Assembly: GCA_947631925.1 (NCBI GenBank)
Contig: CANRNE010000017.1
Coordinates: forward strand, 1 to 44,221
DNA: 44,221 bases
Reading direction: 5' to 3'
Origin: an uncultured Clostridia bacterium
GTDB lineage: Bacteria; Bacillota; Clostridia; Christensenellales; Borkfalkiaceae
Position 1 is the first letter of the stretch. Each line of letters begins with the position of its first letter. The notes beneath the pieces are model-generated. The model was not told where the DNA came from. It saw only the letters and a program-made list of their open reading frames with translations, and ran no database searches. A program made the translations under genes and the position numbers. Shown in pieces: positions 16,029 to 24,774 of this stretch.

Positions 16029-19000
16029 TCAGCCCCCAACGCCAAGTCCAAGTCTGTTGGGGATATCTTCAAGGTCTACAAGAAGGGCATCGATGAGGGC
16101 GACGACCTCGGAGAGGCGCACTTCGATGAGATTGCGCACCGTGTGGGCCGGTTCGTTCTCGGACGCATCCTTATGTTTGAATGTAATGCCGTTCAAAATC
16201 GTCACTGTTTTCGGTATGGGACTCTTAACTTCCACCGTGACCACAAGGCTTGCATAGGGGTTGTCTTCGAGAATCTCGTGGAACCAGAGTTCTGCAAACG
16301 TGCTGTCCTGCATGCCGCTGTTCACGCCGCCGATGAGGTTTGCCACCTCGAGAATGGCGGTGTCCGTCTGATAGGTGGTCTTGCCCGTCTCATCCGTCTT
16401 CGCAAGGAGCAGATACCACACGCCCGAGAGATAGCGGTCGACTTCGGCGCCCTCATAGCTGTATTTCTCAACGACCTCCGCGGCATCGACGCTCACGCCG
16501 CCGTCGGTGACATACATCTGATACACGGGGGTGCGCACGGTGATGGCGTCCGCAACGACGGTGTAATCTTTGTCGTTCCAAGTAATTTTGTTGCCATTGA
16601 GGGAGTAGGAATCGCCTCCATAGGTGTAGCCCGTGAGGACCTTGTCGAGGTCGACGCGCGTCTCGCCGTCCATGTAGTAGTAATCGCCCGCGTCGTCCCG
16701 GAGCGCCTCGCCGTCGTACTTGACCGTCGCATCTCCCGTCTCATAATTATAGATATAGTACGCATAGACGGGGGTGAGGCTTATCTTCTCCTCGATGTAG
16801 TAGGGGGTGATGTTTGTCTTATTCTCGCCGTTCGCCTTGTTGATTTCGGAATCGTAGAGCACGGCGGAACTTACGGGCACGTAGCTTCTCGGATTTGCGG
16901 AATAGGAGAGGGTGACGGCCACGCTGTCCGCATTTTGATAGGTCGTCGCCACGGTCTTGGAGTTCGCCCCTTCCAGCGCCTGCGGGCGGTAGACGGTCCC
17001 GCTTTCCGCATTCGTATTGTTGAATTCCGCGAGCTGGTAGTAGTACTTGTAGACGTATTCATCGGTCGCCACGCCCTTTCTTTCTACCTTCTCTTCGAGC
17101 TCGGGATGCGCGTCTTTATTCGCGGTGCGGTATTCCTCCGAAATCTCCCCGAGGTAGTTATCTTTATACCAGTTGTAGTCTTTCCGAATGGCATGGTCGT
17201 CCTTATTCACCGTCTCAATCTTCATATAGGAATAAATCTGGTCGCCGAACACCTGGCCTACGGTGAGATGCTGGACGTCGTAGGCGAGCGTCGTGAGCGT
17301 GCTGCTCTTGAGATGTTTGAGGAAATCGTTGCCGTCGAGTTCTTCCTCGTCGAGGATGTCGGAGAGGTGCAGCGTGTCGATGCGGCTCTGCATGTCGCCG
17401 ATGGGGGTATCCTTGAGGGAGGCGAGAATGCCGCTCGTCCCATCGATTTTGATGACGTCGCCGAGGGTGAGGCTGTCAATCTTCTCCTGCTTGGTGAGGT
17501 CGCCGATTCTCCAATCCTTGATGGCCGTCATGAGCATGGAGGAGCCTTCGCCGACGTCGAAGAGCTGGCCGATTTTGAGGCGATTGATGCGGTTCTGATT
17601 GCCGAGGTCGGAAATTCTCCAATCCTTCATCGCCGCCAGGATGCCCGTGGCGCCCTCCTCGATATCGAGCACGTCGCCGAGCCTGAGGCTGTTGATGGTC
17701 TCCTGCTTCTTGAGGTCACCGAGCGTCTTGTCCTGCAATGCCCGCAAGATGTTGGAACTGCTCGCGTCCACCGCGATGAGCTGGCCGATTTGCAGGCTCT
17801 CGAGCTTCTCCTCGCTCTGCAAGTCGGAGATGGTCCAGTTCTTGAGGGTCTGCATGAGAGCGGAGGCGTCTTCGCCGATGTCGATGAAGTCGCCGATTTT
17901 CGCGTTGCCGAGGATGTCCGCATCCTCGCCTGTGAGGTCCTTCACCTTGCGCTTTTCGTAGCGGGAGCCGTCCGTCTTGTTGGGGTCGGGAAGCATGGTG
18001 ACGCCGTCGACGGTGCCCGCCGCGTCATATGTGAAGACATACCTGCCGCCGCCCGCATATTGGTATTCGCCCGTGGGCGTGCCGTCCTTCCCCAAAATCT
18101 CTTCCGTGAGGAAGTTGCCGTCTTCGCCGAGGAGGTAGCCGTGTGCGTCCACCGACCTTCCGTCGGCGTCCTTGCCCTCCGCATAGGGGGCGGTGCCCTT
18201 CATCATCTCGGAGCCGTAGGCGAGATAGAGGAGCGCCTTCTCCGAGCGAGGCTTGACGCTCATGAGCGTCTCCACTTCGAGGTTCTCGATGATGCTGTTC
18301 GAGCTGTGAATGAGGGCGTCGAGGGTGGTGGGATAGACGGGGTCGCGCCCTTCGAGCGGGACGACGGTGCCGTCTACGATATTGTAATCCTTCCCCTGCG
18401 TGCCGTAGCAGATGGCATACATCATGCTGTTTGTATTGAATGCTTCTTCGGTGATATTCCTGTCGATGGAGAGCAGAGTGCCGAGCTCGACGCCGTTGAT
18501 GATGCTGTCGGGGTCGTTCATGAGCTGCCCCACGGTCACGGCCTTCTCGTCATGATAAATGACGACGTTGCCCGCCGTGTCGAGGTCATAGTCGACGCCG
18601 CGCTTGCCGTAGGAGAGAGCGAAGAGGACGGACTTCTTGTTGAAATCTTCCTCACTGACGCCCTTCGAGATGCTGAGAAGGGTGCCGAGACGGATACCGT
18701 TCAGGACTTCCTGAAAACTTTCCTGTCCCATAATCTTGCCGACGGTGAGCGTCGCGTCGGGGTTCAACACATTGACGGTGTCGTCATCGTTGTATGTATA
18801 GTCCACGCCTTCCTCGCCGAAGCAGAGCGCGAGGAGCACGGCGTTGTCGCCCTTCTTGAGGTTCGCCGCCTTCCCGATGACGACACTGCGGAGAACGAAG
18901 TTCTGGAAATAGTCCGCAAGGCCCGAGAACGCGGTATTGTACAAGGTATCCTTATCGATGGTCGCCCCGAAGGCGTCCGCAAGGCCGAGCAGTTTGTCGA

Positions 19001-19427
19001 CCTCTTGGTCGAGGAAGGGGGAGTACTTGACGAAGTCGCCGATGGAGTTGTATTCGGACTTGATGAAGTCCTGTACGAGCCCGAGAACGGACAGCTCCGC
19101 ATACTCCTCGTCAATATATTGGCTGTATTGGGCCTCTTCGAGGAAGAGCCCGAGCACGTCTTTTATCTTGACTTTGGTGCCGACATAGGCGCCGCCGCCG
19201 ACGATTCCGCCGATGAAGAGGAAGATTCCGAGGAAGAACGCGAGAACGACCGCAAGAATGCTGCGGAAGGTGCCGCGCGGCATGTAGTGCGAGCGCGGAT
19301 AGATTTTTCCCTCACGGACGAGCTGCCGCTCGAGGAGAATCTTCTCCCTGTCATTGAGACGGATTTGGCGGCGCGCCTCGTCCCGCGCTCTCTTCTTTTC
19401 GTTCCGTTGTTCAGGCTTTTTGCTCAT
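16029..19427 (-). CDS. 1132-residue membrane-anchored repeat protein, function unknown
   Basis: The family is not recognised. A basic cytoplasmic head (residues 1-50) is followed by a membrane segment (about 56-81) and a long, presumably extracellular part. Two degenerate repeats of about 70 residues (228-297 and 298-366), with incomplete copies on each side, carry ELGTLLSI and an aromatic YG-GVDY motif. Five 36-residue repeats follow (510-686), with the pattern (I/L)G(D/Q)-hydrophobic, then LKDW-I-DL. The last 440 residues are rich in Tyr, Thr and Asp. Only two cysteines were noticed (202, 340). AGAGGT precedes the start. The inverted repeat copy C ends 23 nt upstream and a good promoter lies at 19713-19741. 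A surface scaffold or adhesin-like role is only a guess. Confidence 0.85.
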   Translation of the reverse strand: MSKKPEQRNEKKRARDEARRQIRLNDREKILLERQLVREGKIYPRSHYMPRGTFRSILAVVLAFFLGIFLFIGGIVGGGAYVGTKVKIKDVLGLFLEEAQYSQYIDEEYAELSVLGLVQDFIKSEYNSIGDFVKYSPFLDQEVDKLLGLADAFGATIDKDTLYNTAFSGLADYFQNFVLRSVVIGKAANLKKGDNAVLLALCFGEEGVDYTYNDDDTVNVLNPDATLTVGKIMGQESFQEVLNGIRLGTLLSISKGVSEEDFNKKSVLFALSYGKRGVDYDLDTAGNVVIYHDEKAVTVGQLMNDPDSIINGVELGTLLSIDRNITEEAFNTNSMMYAICYGTQGKDYNIVDGTVVPLEGRDPVYPTTLDALIHSSNSIIENLEVETLMSVKPRSEKALLYLAYGSEMMKGTAPYAEGKDADGRSVDAHGYLLGEDGNFLTEEILGKDGTPTGEYQYAGGGRYVFTYDAAGTVDGVTMLPDPNKTDGSRYEKRKVKDLTGEDADILGNAKIGDFIDIGEDASALMQTLKNWTISDLQSEEKLESLQIGQLIAVDASSSNILRALQDKTLGDLKKQETINSLRLGDVLDIEEGATGILAAMKDWRISDLGNQNRINRLKIGQLFDVGEGSSMLMTAIKDWRIGDLTKQEKIDSLTLGDVIKIDGTSGILASLKDTPIGDMQSRIDTLHLSDILDEEELDGNDFLKHLKSSTLTTLAYDVQHLTVGQVFGDQIYSYMKIETVNKDDHAIRKDYNWYKDNYLGEISEEYRTANKDAHPELEEKVERKGVATDEYVYKYYYQLAEFNNTNAESGTVYRPQALEGANSKTVATTYQNADSVAVTLSYSANPRSYVPVSSAVLYDSEINKANGENKTNITPYYIEEKISLTPVYAYYIYNYETGDATVKYDGEALRDDAGDYYYMDGETRVDLDKVLTGYTYGGDSYSLNGNKITWNDKDYTVVADAITVRTPVYQMYVTDGGVSVDAAEVVEKYSYEGAEVDRYLSGVWYLLLAKTDETGKTTYQTDTAILEVANLIGGVNSGMQDSTFAELWFHEILEDNPYASLVVTVEVKSPIPKTVTILNGITFKHKDASENEPAHTVRNLIEVRLSEVVALIDALLVDLEDIPNRLGLGVGG
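17370..17900 (-). repeat. five tandem coding repeats of 36 codons
   Basis: Units begin at residues 510, 546, 582, 618 and 654 of the 1132-residue protein; the last is slightly shorter. Shared residues are a Gly at position 3, Asp/Gln at 4, an acidic DIGEDAS-like turn, then (L/I)KDW(R/T)I(S/G)DL and a Leu at the end. The units have diverged, so this is an old protein repeat rather than recent DNA expansion. Confidence 0.85.
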
Positions 19428-19449
19428 AACTAACCTCTATAGATTTTTT

Positions 19450-19643
19450 GTTTCGGCGAAAATCTTTGCTAAAGCAAATCTTTTCGTCGAGCGGATTGGC
19501 GTTTGCGCCTTCATGTACTCTTAGCCGCGCAAGCATTACTGTTTCATCGGACAATAAGCCTGCGGTGGCGTTGCAAATTGTGTGAAAAAGCAAAAAGCGC
19601 GGTTTTTGCTTTTTCCGTAAGTGGGAAGCGACACCCCCTCAGC
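19450..19643 (-). repeat. composite leader repeat, copy C (inverted)
   Basis: On the - strand the same modules occur in the same order as at 3797-4254: TGAGGGGGTG, the A/T hairpin (19585-19614), CAATTTGCAACGCCACC, GCTTATTGTCCGATGAAAC, a spacer and the terminal hairpin (19454-19489). The inner stem reads TTTGCT/AGCAAA here against TTTGCG/CGCAAA in copies A and B. The copy faces the 1132-residue gene, with 26 nt between hairpin and ATG. It fills most of the 359-bp gap 19428-19786. Confidence 0.8.
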
Positions 19644-19712
19644 CTCGGCTCCGCCGCAGGCGGTGGGGGGCATTCCAATCGTTGTTCGCTTTCCCTACGG
19701 CATTACGGATTT

Positions 19713-19741
19713 ATTATAATATGCGCGCGGGGAAAAATCAA
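19713..19741 (-). promoter_or_regulatory. sigma-A promoter toward the 1132-residue gene
   Basis: On the - strand: TTGATT (19741-19736), 17-bp spacer, TATAAT (19718-19713). The resulting leader of about 280 nt runs through repeat copy C before the start codon at 19427. Confidence 0.8.
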
Positions 19742-19786
19742 GCGTTTTTGAAAAATTCCTGCATGGCAATCGTTGCCTTTTGCAAA

Positions 19787-20914
19787 TTACTCCCCTGCGG
19801 GCGGGATGCCGCGGAAGGAATCCAGCCGTCTGCCGATGAGGTCGGTGCGCTTTTCGGCGGAGTCCACGGCGTCCTGCGCCTCCTGCAACTTCTTGCGGGT
19901 CTTCTCGAGCATCTCGGCAAATTTCGCAAAATCGGCACGGAATGCCTCGAGCATGGCGCGCAGTTCCCCCGACCGTCTCTCGATGGCGGCGGTGCGGAAA
20001 CCCGTCTGCAGCACGGAGAGCAGGGCGGCAAGGTTGGTGGGGCCGCATGCGATGATGCGGCGGTTGCGCAGGAAATCTCCCAGCCCGTCCATGCGCACGA
20101 CTTCGGCATACAGTCCCTCGGAGGGCAGATACATGAGCGCAAAATCCGTCGTCGCGGGCGGGAGTATGTACTTCTTCGCAATGCTGTCCGCCTGCAACTT
20201 GACGGCGCGCTCGAGATTTTTGCGGGCGATGTCCGCGCCCTGCCTGTCACCCGCCTCCGAACAGCTCACGAGCCGCTCGAATTCCTCCACGGGGAACTTG
20301 CTGTCGAGGGGAAGGTACACCGTCTCATTCTGCCCCGCGGGAAGAAGGATTGCAAAGTCGACGAGGGAGCCGTCGAGGGGATTGAGCCGCACGCTCCTTG
20401 CGTACTGCCCCGGGGCGAGCATCTGGGCGAGCAGTGTGTCGAGCTGTGCCTCCCCCCAAGTGCCGCGGAGTTTGACGTTGGTGAACACGCGGTGAATGTC
20501 CGAGATGTTGGAGGAGAGACTCTTCATCGCGCCTACGCTCTCATACATCTTCTCGAGGCGGTCGGCGATGCGGGCATAGCTCTCGGAGAGCTTCCCGTCG
20601 ATGGACGTGGTGAGCTTATCGTCCACCGTGCGGCGGATGCGCTCGAGGTTCTGGGCATTGCTGTCCACGATGTACTTCATGTCGTCGGTGAGCGTCTTCT
20701 GCATGAAGGCGAGGCGGCTCTCGGTGGAGCGGCTGAGATTGTCGAGCGCGCGGGCGGTGTATTCCGCCTGTTTTGCCGCCTCTTCGGAGCGCGTCTCGAG
20801 GGTGCGCAGAGCTGTTCCGTCCACCCCATGTCCGCGATGGAAGAGCATATAGAGGGCGACGGCGAGCGACGCGGCGGAGAGCACGACGGCAACGACGAGC
20901 AGGGCGATTTCCAT
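19787..20914 (-). CDS. rmuC: RmuC-family DNA recombination protein
   Basis: A 375-residue protein with an N-terminal membrane segment (residues 3-25), a long coiled coil (about 35-130) and the RmuC nuclease-like domain with VKLRGTWGEAQL, DSKFPVEEFERL and FALMYLPSEGLYAE. A second short coiled coil ends it. RmuC proteins limit inversions at repeats in E. coli; the mechanism is not settled. A good AGGAGG precedes the start, which lies 10 nt after cca, so the two genes are cotranscribed. Confidence 0.95.
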   Translation of the reverse strand: MEIALLVVAVVLSAASLAVALYMLFHRGHGVDGTALRTLETRSEEAAKQAEYTARALDNLSRSTESRLAFMQKTLTDDMKYIVDSNAQNLERIRRTVDDKLTTSIDGKLSESYARIADRLEKMYESVGAMKSLSSNISDIHRVFTNVKLRGTWGEAQLDTLLAQMLAPGQYARSVRLNPLDGSLVDFAILLPAGQNETVYLPLDSKFPVEEFERLVSCSEAGDRQGADIARKNLERAVKLQADSIAKKYILPPATTDFALMYLPSEGLYAEVVRMDGLGDFLRNRRIIACGPTNLAALLSVLQTGFRTAAIERRSGELRAMLEAFRADFAKFAEMLEKTRKKLQEAQDAVDSAEKRTDLIGRRLDSFRGIPPAGE

Positions 20915-20924
20915 AAATTTCCTC

Positions 20925-22271
20925 CTAAATCAAGTGGGTTTTCGTATATCGTTCGAGCACGGACGCCGTGTTGCGCCGCCCGTCCTCGGTGCAGTAGGCA
21001 AGCAGGGCCGAGAGCGCCTCTTGGGTATGTTCCCGCGGCACCCCGAGCGCCTGTAATTCGAGGGGCGGGATGCGGAGTTCTCTCACCGAGAAGGGCACCC
21101 CCTCCGCCCGCATGCGGGAAAGAATTTCCTGCCATTTTTTGACAACGGGGGCGACGCTCTCATCGTCCTTGCAAGCGGAAAAGTCCGCCTGTTTGAGGGC
21201 GAGAAGAGAGGGGAGCCTGTCCCCGCAGGCGATGATTTTTCTGCGCACTTTTATCTCCCGCGCCTGCATGTCGAAGTCATACATGTGCTCGCGGACGAGA
21301 AAGACGGTCTCCCCGATGAGCTTTGCGGGCGCTTTGAGGCGGGTGAGAATTTCCCCCGCGATGCGCGCCCCCTCCTCGGCATGGGCATAGGAATTGCCGT
21401 CGCGGAGCCGGCAGAAGGGCTTTCCCACGTCGTGCAGGAGGGCGGCAAATCGGATGTCTTGCGGGCTGTACAGCACACAGCGAAGGGAGTGTTCGAGCAC
21501 ATCATGGTCATGGTAGGCCGCATTCTGCGCCATGCCGTCCCCGAGGCTGAGTTCGGGCAAAATCTCTTTGAGCACCCCCGTGTCCCGCAGAATGCACAGT
21601 CCGCGGTAGGGCGCCGCTCTGTCGCCGTGCTTTGCGTCGGCAAGGAGCAGCGAGCGAAGTTCGGCAAAGATTCTCTCGGGGAAGATGTCGCGGATGAGAA
21701 GCGCATTCGCCCTCGCCCCCGCAAGGCAGGCCCCGTCGGGCGAAAATCCCGTTTGGGCGGCAATTCTCGCGAGGCGGAGAAGGCGCAGGCCGTCCTCGCC
21801 GAACACCTTTTCGGGCTCGCGCACGGTGCGGAGTGTTCTCTTGCGGATATCTTCTATCCCGCCGAGCGGGTCGCAGAACTTCTCCGCCTTGATGTCGTAG
21901 TAGACGGCATTCGCGCAGAAGTCCCGCCGCCGCGCATCGAGGGAGATGTCCTCGGTGAAGAAGGTCTCGCTCGGCACGTGCAGGCCGCGGATATACTTGT
22001 CCGAGCGGAAGCGGGTGAACTCATACTCCTCCGCCCCGTCCGTAAGTTTGACCGTCCCCGTGTTCGCATACACGGCGCGCACCTGCATGCCGCACGCCTC
22101 GGCGGCGCGTACAAACGCCTCTCCGTCCATCGGAGAGGAGATGTCCCAGTCGGGATGGGCGGGCAGGGGATATCCCGCGAGAAAATCGCGCACGCTCCCC
22201 CCGACGACATAGAGCGGAAGGGGGCAATTTTCCGCAAGAGAGAGCAGTTTTTCGGGTAAAATACGTTTCAA
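20925..22271 (-). CDS. cca: CCA-adding tRNA nucleotidyltransferase / poly(A) polymerase family
   Basis: Adds CCA to tRNA 3' ends. The N-terminal nucleotidyltransferase domain has YVVGGSVRDFL and the metal motif DWDIS; an RRRDFCANAVYYD segment follows; the HD domain has HDHDVLEHSL and LLHDVGKP. A TTG start at 22271 is chosen. It follows GAGG by 6 nt and gives LKRILPEK as the mature-looking N-terminus (448 residues). The ATG at 22331 lies within the -35 box of a clear promoter and would be upstream of the transcript start, so it is rejected. rmuC follows in the same transcript. Confidence 0.94.
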   Translation of the reverse strand: MKRILPEKLLSLAENCPLPLYVVGGSVRDFLAGYPLPAHPDWDISSPMDGEAFVRAAEACGMQVRAVYANTGTVKLTDGAEEYEFTRFRSDKYIRGLHVPSETFFTEDISLDARRRDFCANAVYYDIKAEKFCDPLGGIEDIRKRTLRTVREPEKVFGEDGLRLLRLARIAAQTGFSPDGACLAGARANALLIRDIFPERIFAELRSLLLADAKHGDRAAPYRGLCILRDTGVLKEILPELSLGDGMAQNAAYHDHDVLEHSLRCVLYSPQDIRFAALLHDVGKPFCRLRDGNSYAHAEEGARIAGEILTRLKAPAKLIGETVFLVREHMYDFDMQAREIKVRRKIIACGDRLPSLLALKQADFSACKDDESVAPVVKKWQEILSRMRAEGVPFSVRELRIPPLELQALGVPREHTQEALSALLAYCTEDGRRNTASVLERYTKTHLI

Positions 22272-22302
22272 CGGGCGCCTCAAAAAGTTTTTTTGCAAAA
22301 AC

Positions 22303-22331
22303 AGTATAGCAAATTCCGAAAAAAATTGCAA
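22303..22331 (-). promoter_or_regulatory. promoter of cca (shares its -35 box with dagK)
   Basis: On the - strand: TTGCAA (22331-22326), 17-bp spacer, TATACT (22308-22303). TTGCAA is self-complementary and serves the + strand promoter as well. Confidence 0.85.
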
Positions 22332-22354
22332 TTCCCGCGCGGATATAGTATAAT
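22326..22354 (+). promoter_or_regulatory. promoter of dagK-phosphatase operon (shared -35 box)
   Basis: TTGCAA (22326-22331), 17-bp spacer, TATAAT (22349-22354), with a leader of about 27 nt before the ATG at 22388. Confidence 0.88.
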
Positions 22355-22387
22355 ATTTAGCGGACTTTTTACAAAAAGGGGAAGAAA

Positions 22388-23254
22388 ATGCTCCATTTTA
22401 TCGTCAATCCGTGCTCCAAAGGGGCGAAAAAGATTTTGGAACCGCTCACGGACCGACTGCGCGAGAGCGGATTGGAATACAACATCGTCGCCGAAAGCGG
22501 ACGGCAGGAGGCCCGCGGCCGCGTGCGCGAGATAACTTCGGGAGAGGGCATTCACAAAATCGTCGCCGTCGGCGGAGACGGCACCGTCAACGACGTCCTC
22601 TGCGGTCTTGCAGACCCCTCCCGCGTCGAGTTGGGGATTATTCCCGCCGGCACGGGCAATGACTTTGCCACCGCCGCCAAAATTCCCACGGGACTCGACG
22701 CCCTCGACCTCATATTGAAGGGAGAGGCGAAATACACCGACTTCATCGAATGCGGCGACGGCCAGCGCAGCATGAACATCGCGGGACTCGGCATCGACGT
22801 CGACATTCTGCAGCGCGTCGAGGCGATGGAGCACGGCGGCGAGAAAAGCAAGTACTACCGCGGCCTGCTCGCCTCCCTCAAGAGCTACCGCGGGCAGAAG
22901 ATCACCGTGACCGTGAACGGGGAAAAGCAAGAGACGCTCTCCCTCATTGCCGCCGCCTGCAACGGGACGGACTTCGGCGGGGGAATCCCCATCTGCCCGC
23001 AGGCCGTGCTCGACGACGGCAAGCTCGACCTCGTCCTCGTCGACCTTCCCAAGCGCTGGAAACTTCCCTACTACCTCCTTTGCCTCATGCGCGGCAAGGC
23101 GCCCAAACTTTCCATCTACCATCATACGCTGTGCGAGGAGGCGGAAATCGTGCAGGAGACGGGGGACCGCGTCCAGCTCGACGGCGAACTTCTGACGGCG
23201 AAGGCGCTCTCCGTCCGCGTCGTCCACAACAAACTCAAACTTTTCAGAGGCTGA
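22388..23254 (+). CDS. dagK: diacylglycerol kinase family lipid kinase
   Basis: A 288-residue member of the DagK/YegS lipid kinase family. The nucleotide loop VGGDGTVNDVLCGL lies near residue 60, followed by IPAGTGNDFA near 84 and the C-terminal DGKLDLVLVD segment. It should phosphorylate diacylglycerol or a related lipid at the membrane, recycling it to phosphatidic acid. GGGGAAG precedes the ATG. The next gene starts 1 nt after its stop codon. Confidence 0.93.
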   Translation: MLHFIVNPCSKGAKKILEPLTDRLRESGLEYNIVAESGRQEARGRVREITSGEGIHKIVAVGGDGTVNDVLCGLADPSRVELGIIPAGTGNDFATAAKIPTGLDALDLILKGEAKYTDFIECGDGQRSMNIAGLGIDVDILQRVEAMEHGGEKSKYYRGLLASLKSYRGQKITVTVNGEKQETLSLIAAACNGTDFGGGIPICPQAVLDDGKLDLVLVDLPKRWKLPYYLLCLMRGKAPKLSIYHHTLCEEAEIVQETGDRVQLDGELLTAKALSVRVVHNKLKLFRG

Positions 23255-23255
23255 C

Positions 23256-24314
23256 ATGGCAAATCTCTACCGCGACGTATTGAACAGTATCCCCACGGCG
23301 GCAATCGTGCTCGACAAGTCCCTCAAGGTGCGCTACATGAACCGCGCCTTCGGGGACCATTTCCGCACGGGAAAACTCAAGGGGACACTGCGCGACGTCA
23401 CGGGCTGCGGCGTCGAAGGAGCCCTCTGCGGCGAGGGCACGCCCTGCTCGTACTGTCCTTTGCGCAACCTCTTCCTCGAAGTCGCCAAGACGGGCAAGAC
23501 GGCCTTCCGCAAGGTTATCCTGCGGCGCGGGGAGGAGGGGCTCGCCCTCCGCATGAAGGTGGAACCGCTCGGAAAATACTACCTCGGCATCGTCGACAAC
23601 GCCTATGAGACGGAGATTGCACGCGAACTGCACTCGGCGCAGAGCATCCAGCAGCGGCTGCTTCCCCCCGCCTCCAAGGAGGGCGGCGTGCCCTATTCCT
23701 TTACCTATATTCCCTGCCGCGAGATAGGAGGGGACCTGCCCGATGTCTACCGCATCGGAGCGGACACGGTGGGGGTGCTCGCCGACGTCTCGGGCAAAGG
23801 GGTCGCCGCGGGCATGCTCTCCGCCTTCGTTCGGGCGGGTTGGGACAGGAGCGAACCCTCTCCCGCGCGCGCCCTCTGCGGGCTGAATGCCAAATTTCAG
23901 GAGCTCAACCTCGACGAACGGTCGTATGTGACGGCGGCGGCGGTGAGAATCGATGAAAGAGCGGGCGAGATTGTCTACTGCCTCGCGGGGCACAACGCGC
24001 CCATTCTCGTCAAGCGCGAGGAGGGGATTGCCGAGATTGACATGTCCTCCCCGCCCATCTCGACTTGGATTCCCGCCTTCCGCTACGAGGACAAGCGGCT
24101 TCCCTACAAGAGGGGGGAAATCCTCGTTTTGCTCACCGACGGCGCCATCGAGAGCCGCAGTCCCGCGGGGGAGCAGTTCTCCCTCGAACGCGTGGAGGAA
24201 ATTTTGCAGCGCTCGGAGAACGCGGAGCGCTTCATCGAACGCCTGAAGGCCGCCCTCAAGGACTTCTGCGGCACCTTCTCCGATGACATCACCGCCATCG
24301 CATTCGACCTGTAA
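23256..24314 (+). CDS. PAS-domain SpoIIE/RsbU-type serine phosphatase
   Basis: A 352-residue protein with an N-terminal PAS-like domain (about 1-125) and a PP2C/SpoIIE phosphatase domain (about 150-350). The phosphatase motifs are GGDLPDVYRI (usually GGDFYD), VLADVSGKGVAAGMLSA, LAGHNAPIL, LLTDGAIES and SDDITAIAFDL, so the metal-binding aspartates are in place. The PAS part has four cysteines in C-x6-C-x5-C-x2-C (starting GCGVEGALC), a pattern able to hold a metal or iron-sulfur cluster. Such proteins usually dephosphorylate an anti-sigma-factor antagonist; no partner-switch genes are nearby. It is coupled to dagK. Confidence 0.9.
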   Translation: MANLYRDVLNSIPTAAIVLDKSLKVRYMNRAFGDHFRTGKLKGTLRDVTGCGVEGALCGEGTPCSYCPLRNLFLEVAKTGKTAFRKVILRRGEEGLALRMKVEPLGKYYLGIVDNAYETEIARELHSAQSIQQRLLPPASKEGGVPYSFTYIPCREIGGDLPDVYRIGADTVGVLADVSGKGVAAGMLSAFVRAGWDRSEPSPARALCGLNAKFQELNLDERSYVTAAAVRIDERAGEIVYCLAGHNAPILVKREEGIAEIDMSSPPISTWIPAFRYEDKRLPYKRGEILVLLTDGAIESRSPAGEQFSLERVEEILQRSENAERFIERLKAALKDFCGTFSDDITAIAFDL

Positions 24315-24329
24315 GAGAAAAGTTTGTAC

Positions 24330-24356
24330 AAAAAAACCGCACCCGAGGGGGTGCGG
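24330..24356 (-). terminator. terminator of the small membrane protein gene
   Basis: On the - strand: CCGCACCC/GGGTGCGG arms followed by a T7 run, about 16 nt after the stop codon at 24373. Confidence 0.88.
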
Positions 24357-24372
24357 CAATTTGACGGTTTGA

Positions 24373-24612
24373 TTATTCCTCGAAGAGGAGCTTGTTCTCG
24401 AGGGCGATGAATACGGCGTCGAGAACGGTGAGAATCCAGAACTCGCCGAGGAAGGTGACGACAAGCGCCATGATGAGGTTGAGGGTGCTCTTGTTGCGGA
24501 GGTAGGCAGACCATCTGACGAGAAGGTCGACAATCCAGCCGACGAACGGGATGATTAAGAGAATAATCTGGACGAGCTTATCCTGCTTGTGGTACCAAGT
24601 ATCGAAATTCAT
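24373..24612 (-). CDS. small membrane protein of 79 residues, paralogue 1
   Basis: The family is not recognised. The product starts MNFDTWYHKQDKLVQIILL and has two hydrophobic segments (about 12-33 and 44-72) with a conserved WIVDLLVRWSAYL between them. It ends in acidic residues. The start at 24612 has AAGGAG upstream; the longer frame to 24675 would begin inside the -35 box and is rejected. It is closely related to the 75-residue product at 24775-25002. Each gene has its own strong promoter and its own terminator, so they form two separate monocistronic units. A role at the membrane is likely; toxin, stress or transport functions cannot be told apart. Confidence 0.82.
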   Translation of the reverse strand: MNFDTWYHKQDKLVQIILLIIPFVGWIVDLLVRWSAYLRNKSTLNLIMALVVTFLGEFWILTVLDAVFIALENKLLFEE

Positions 24613-24646
24613 AACAAATTTCTCCTTTCTTTTAGATTTCATCATT

Positions 24647-24675
24647 ATTTTACACGCGCGGCACGCGTTTGTCAA
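24647..24675 (-). promoter_or_regulatory. strong sigma-A promoter of paralogue 1
   Basis: On the - strand: consensus -35 TTGACA (24675-24670), 17-bp spacer, TAAAAT (24652-24647). Confidence 0.9.
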
Positions 24676-24732
24676 GGATTTCGCGGAAAAAATCCCTAAG
24701 CAATCTTATGCGCACACGTCCCGTTCTATTCC

Positions 24733-24763
24733 AAAAAAATCCGCTCCCCGGAGAGGGGAGCGG
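24733..24763 (-). terminator. terminator of paralogue 2
   Basis: On the - strand: CCGCTCCCC/GGGGAGCGG arms followed by an A and a T7 run, 11 nt after the stop codon. Confidence 0.9.
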
Positions 24764-24774
24764 ACATGTGCCTG

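Noticed and set aside
17370-17900. Regular 108-bp periodicity that could suggest a CRISPR-like array
   Set aside because: Units are diverged, in frame and translate into a 36-residue protein repeat; there are no constant repeats with unique spacers.
15999-19433. 1144-codon open frame on the + strand
   Set aside because: It mirrors the real - strand gene almost end to end. Only the - strand product has a membrane segment, internal repeats and a ribosome site; the + frame results from G+C-rich codon use.
22272-22331. ATG start at 22331 for cca
   Set aside because: It lies in the -35 box of the cca promoter, upstream of the expected transcript start. TTG at 22271 has a ribosome site and the family N-terminus.
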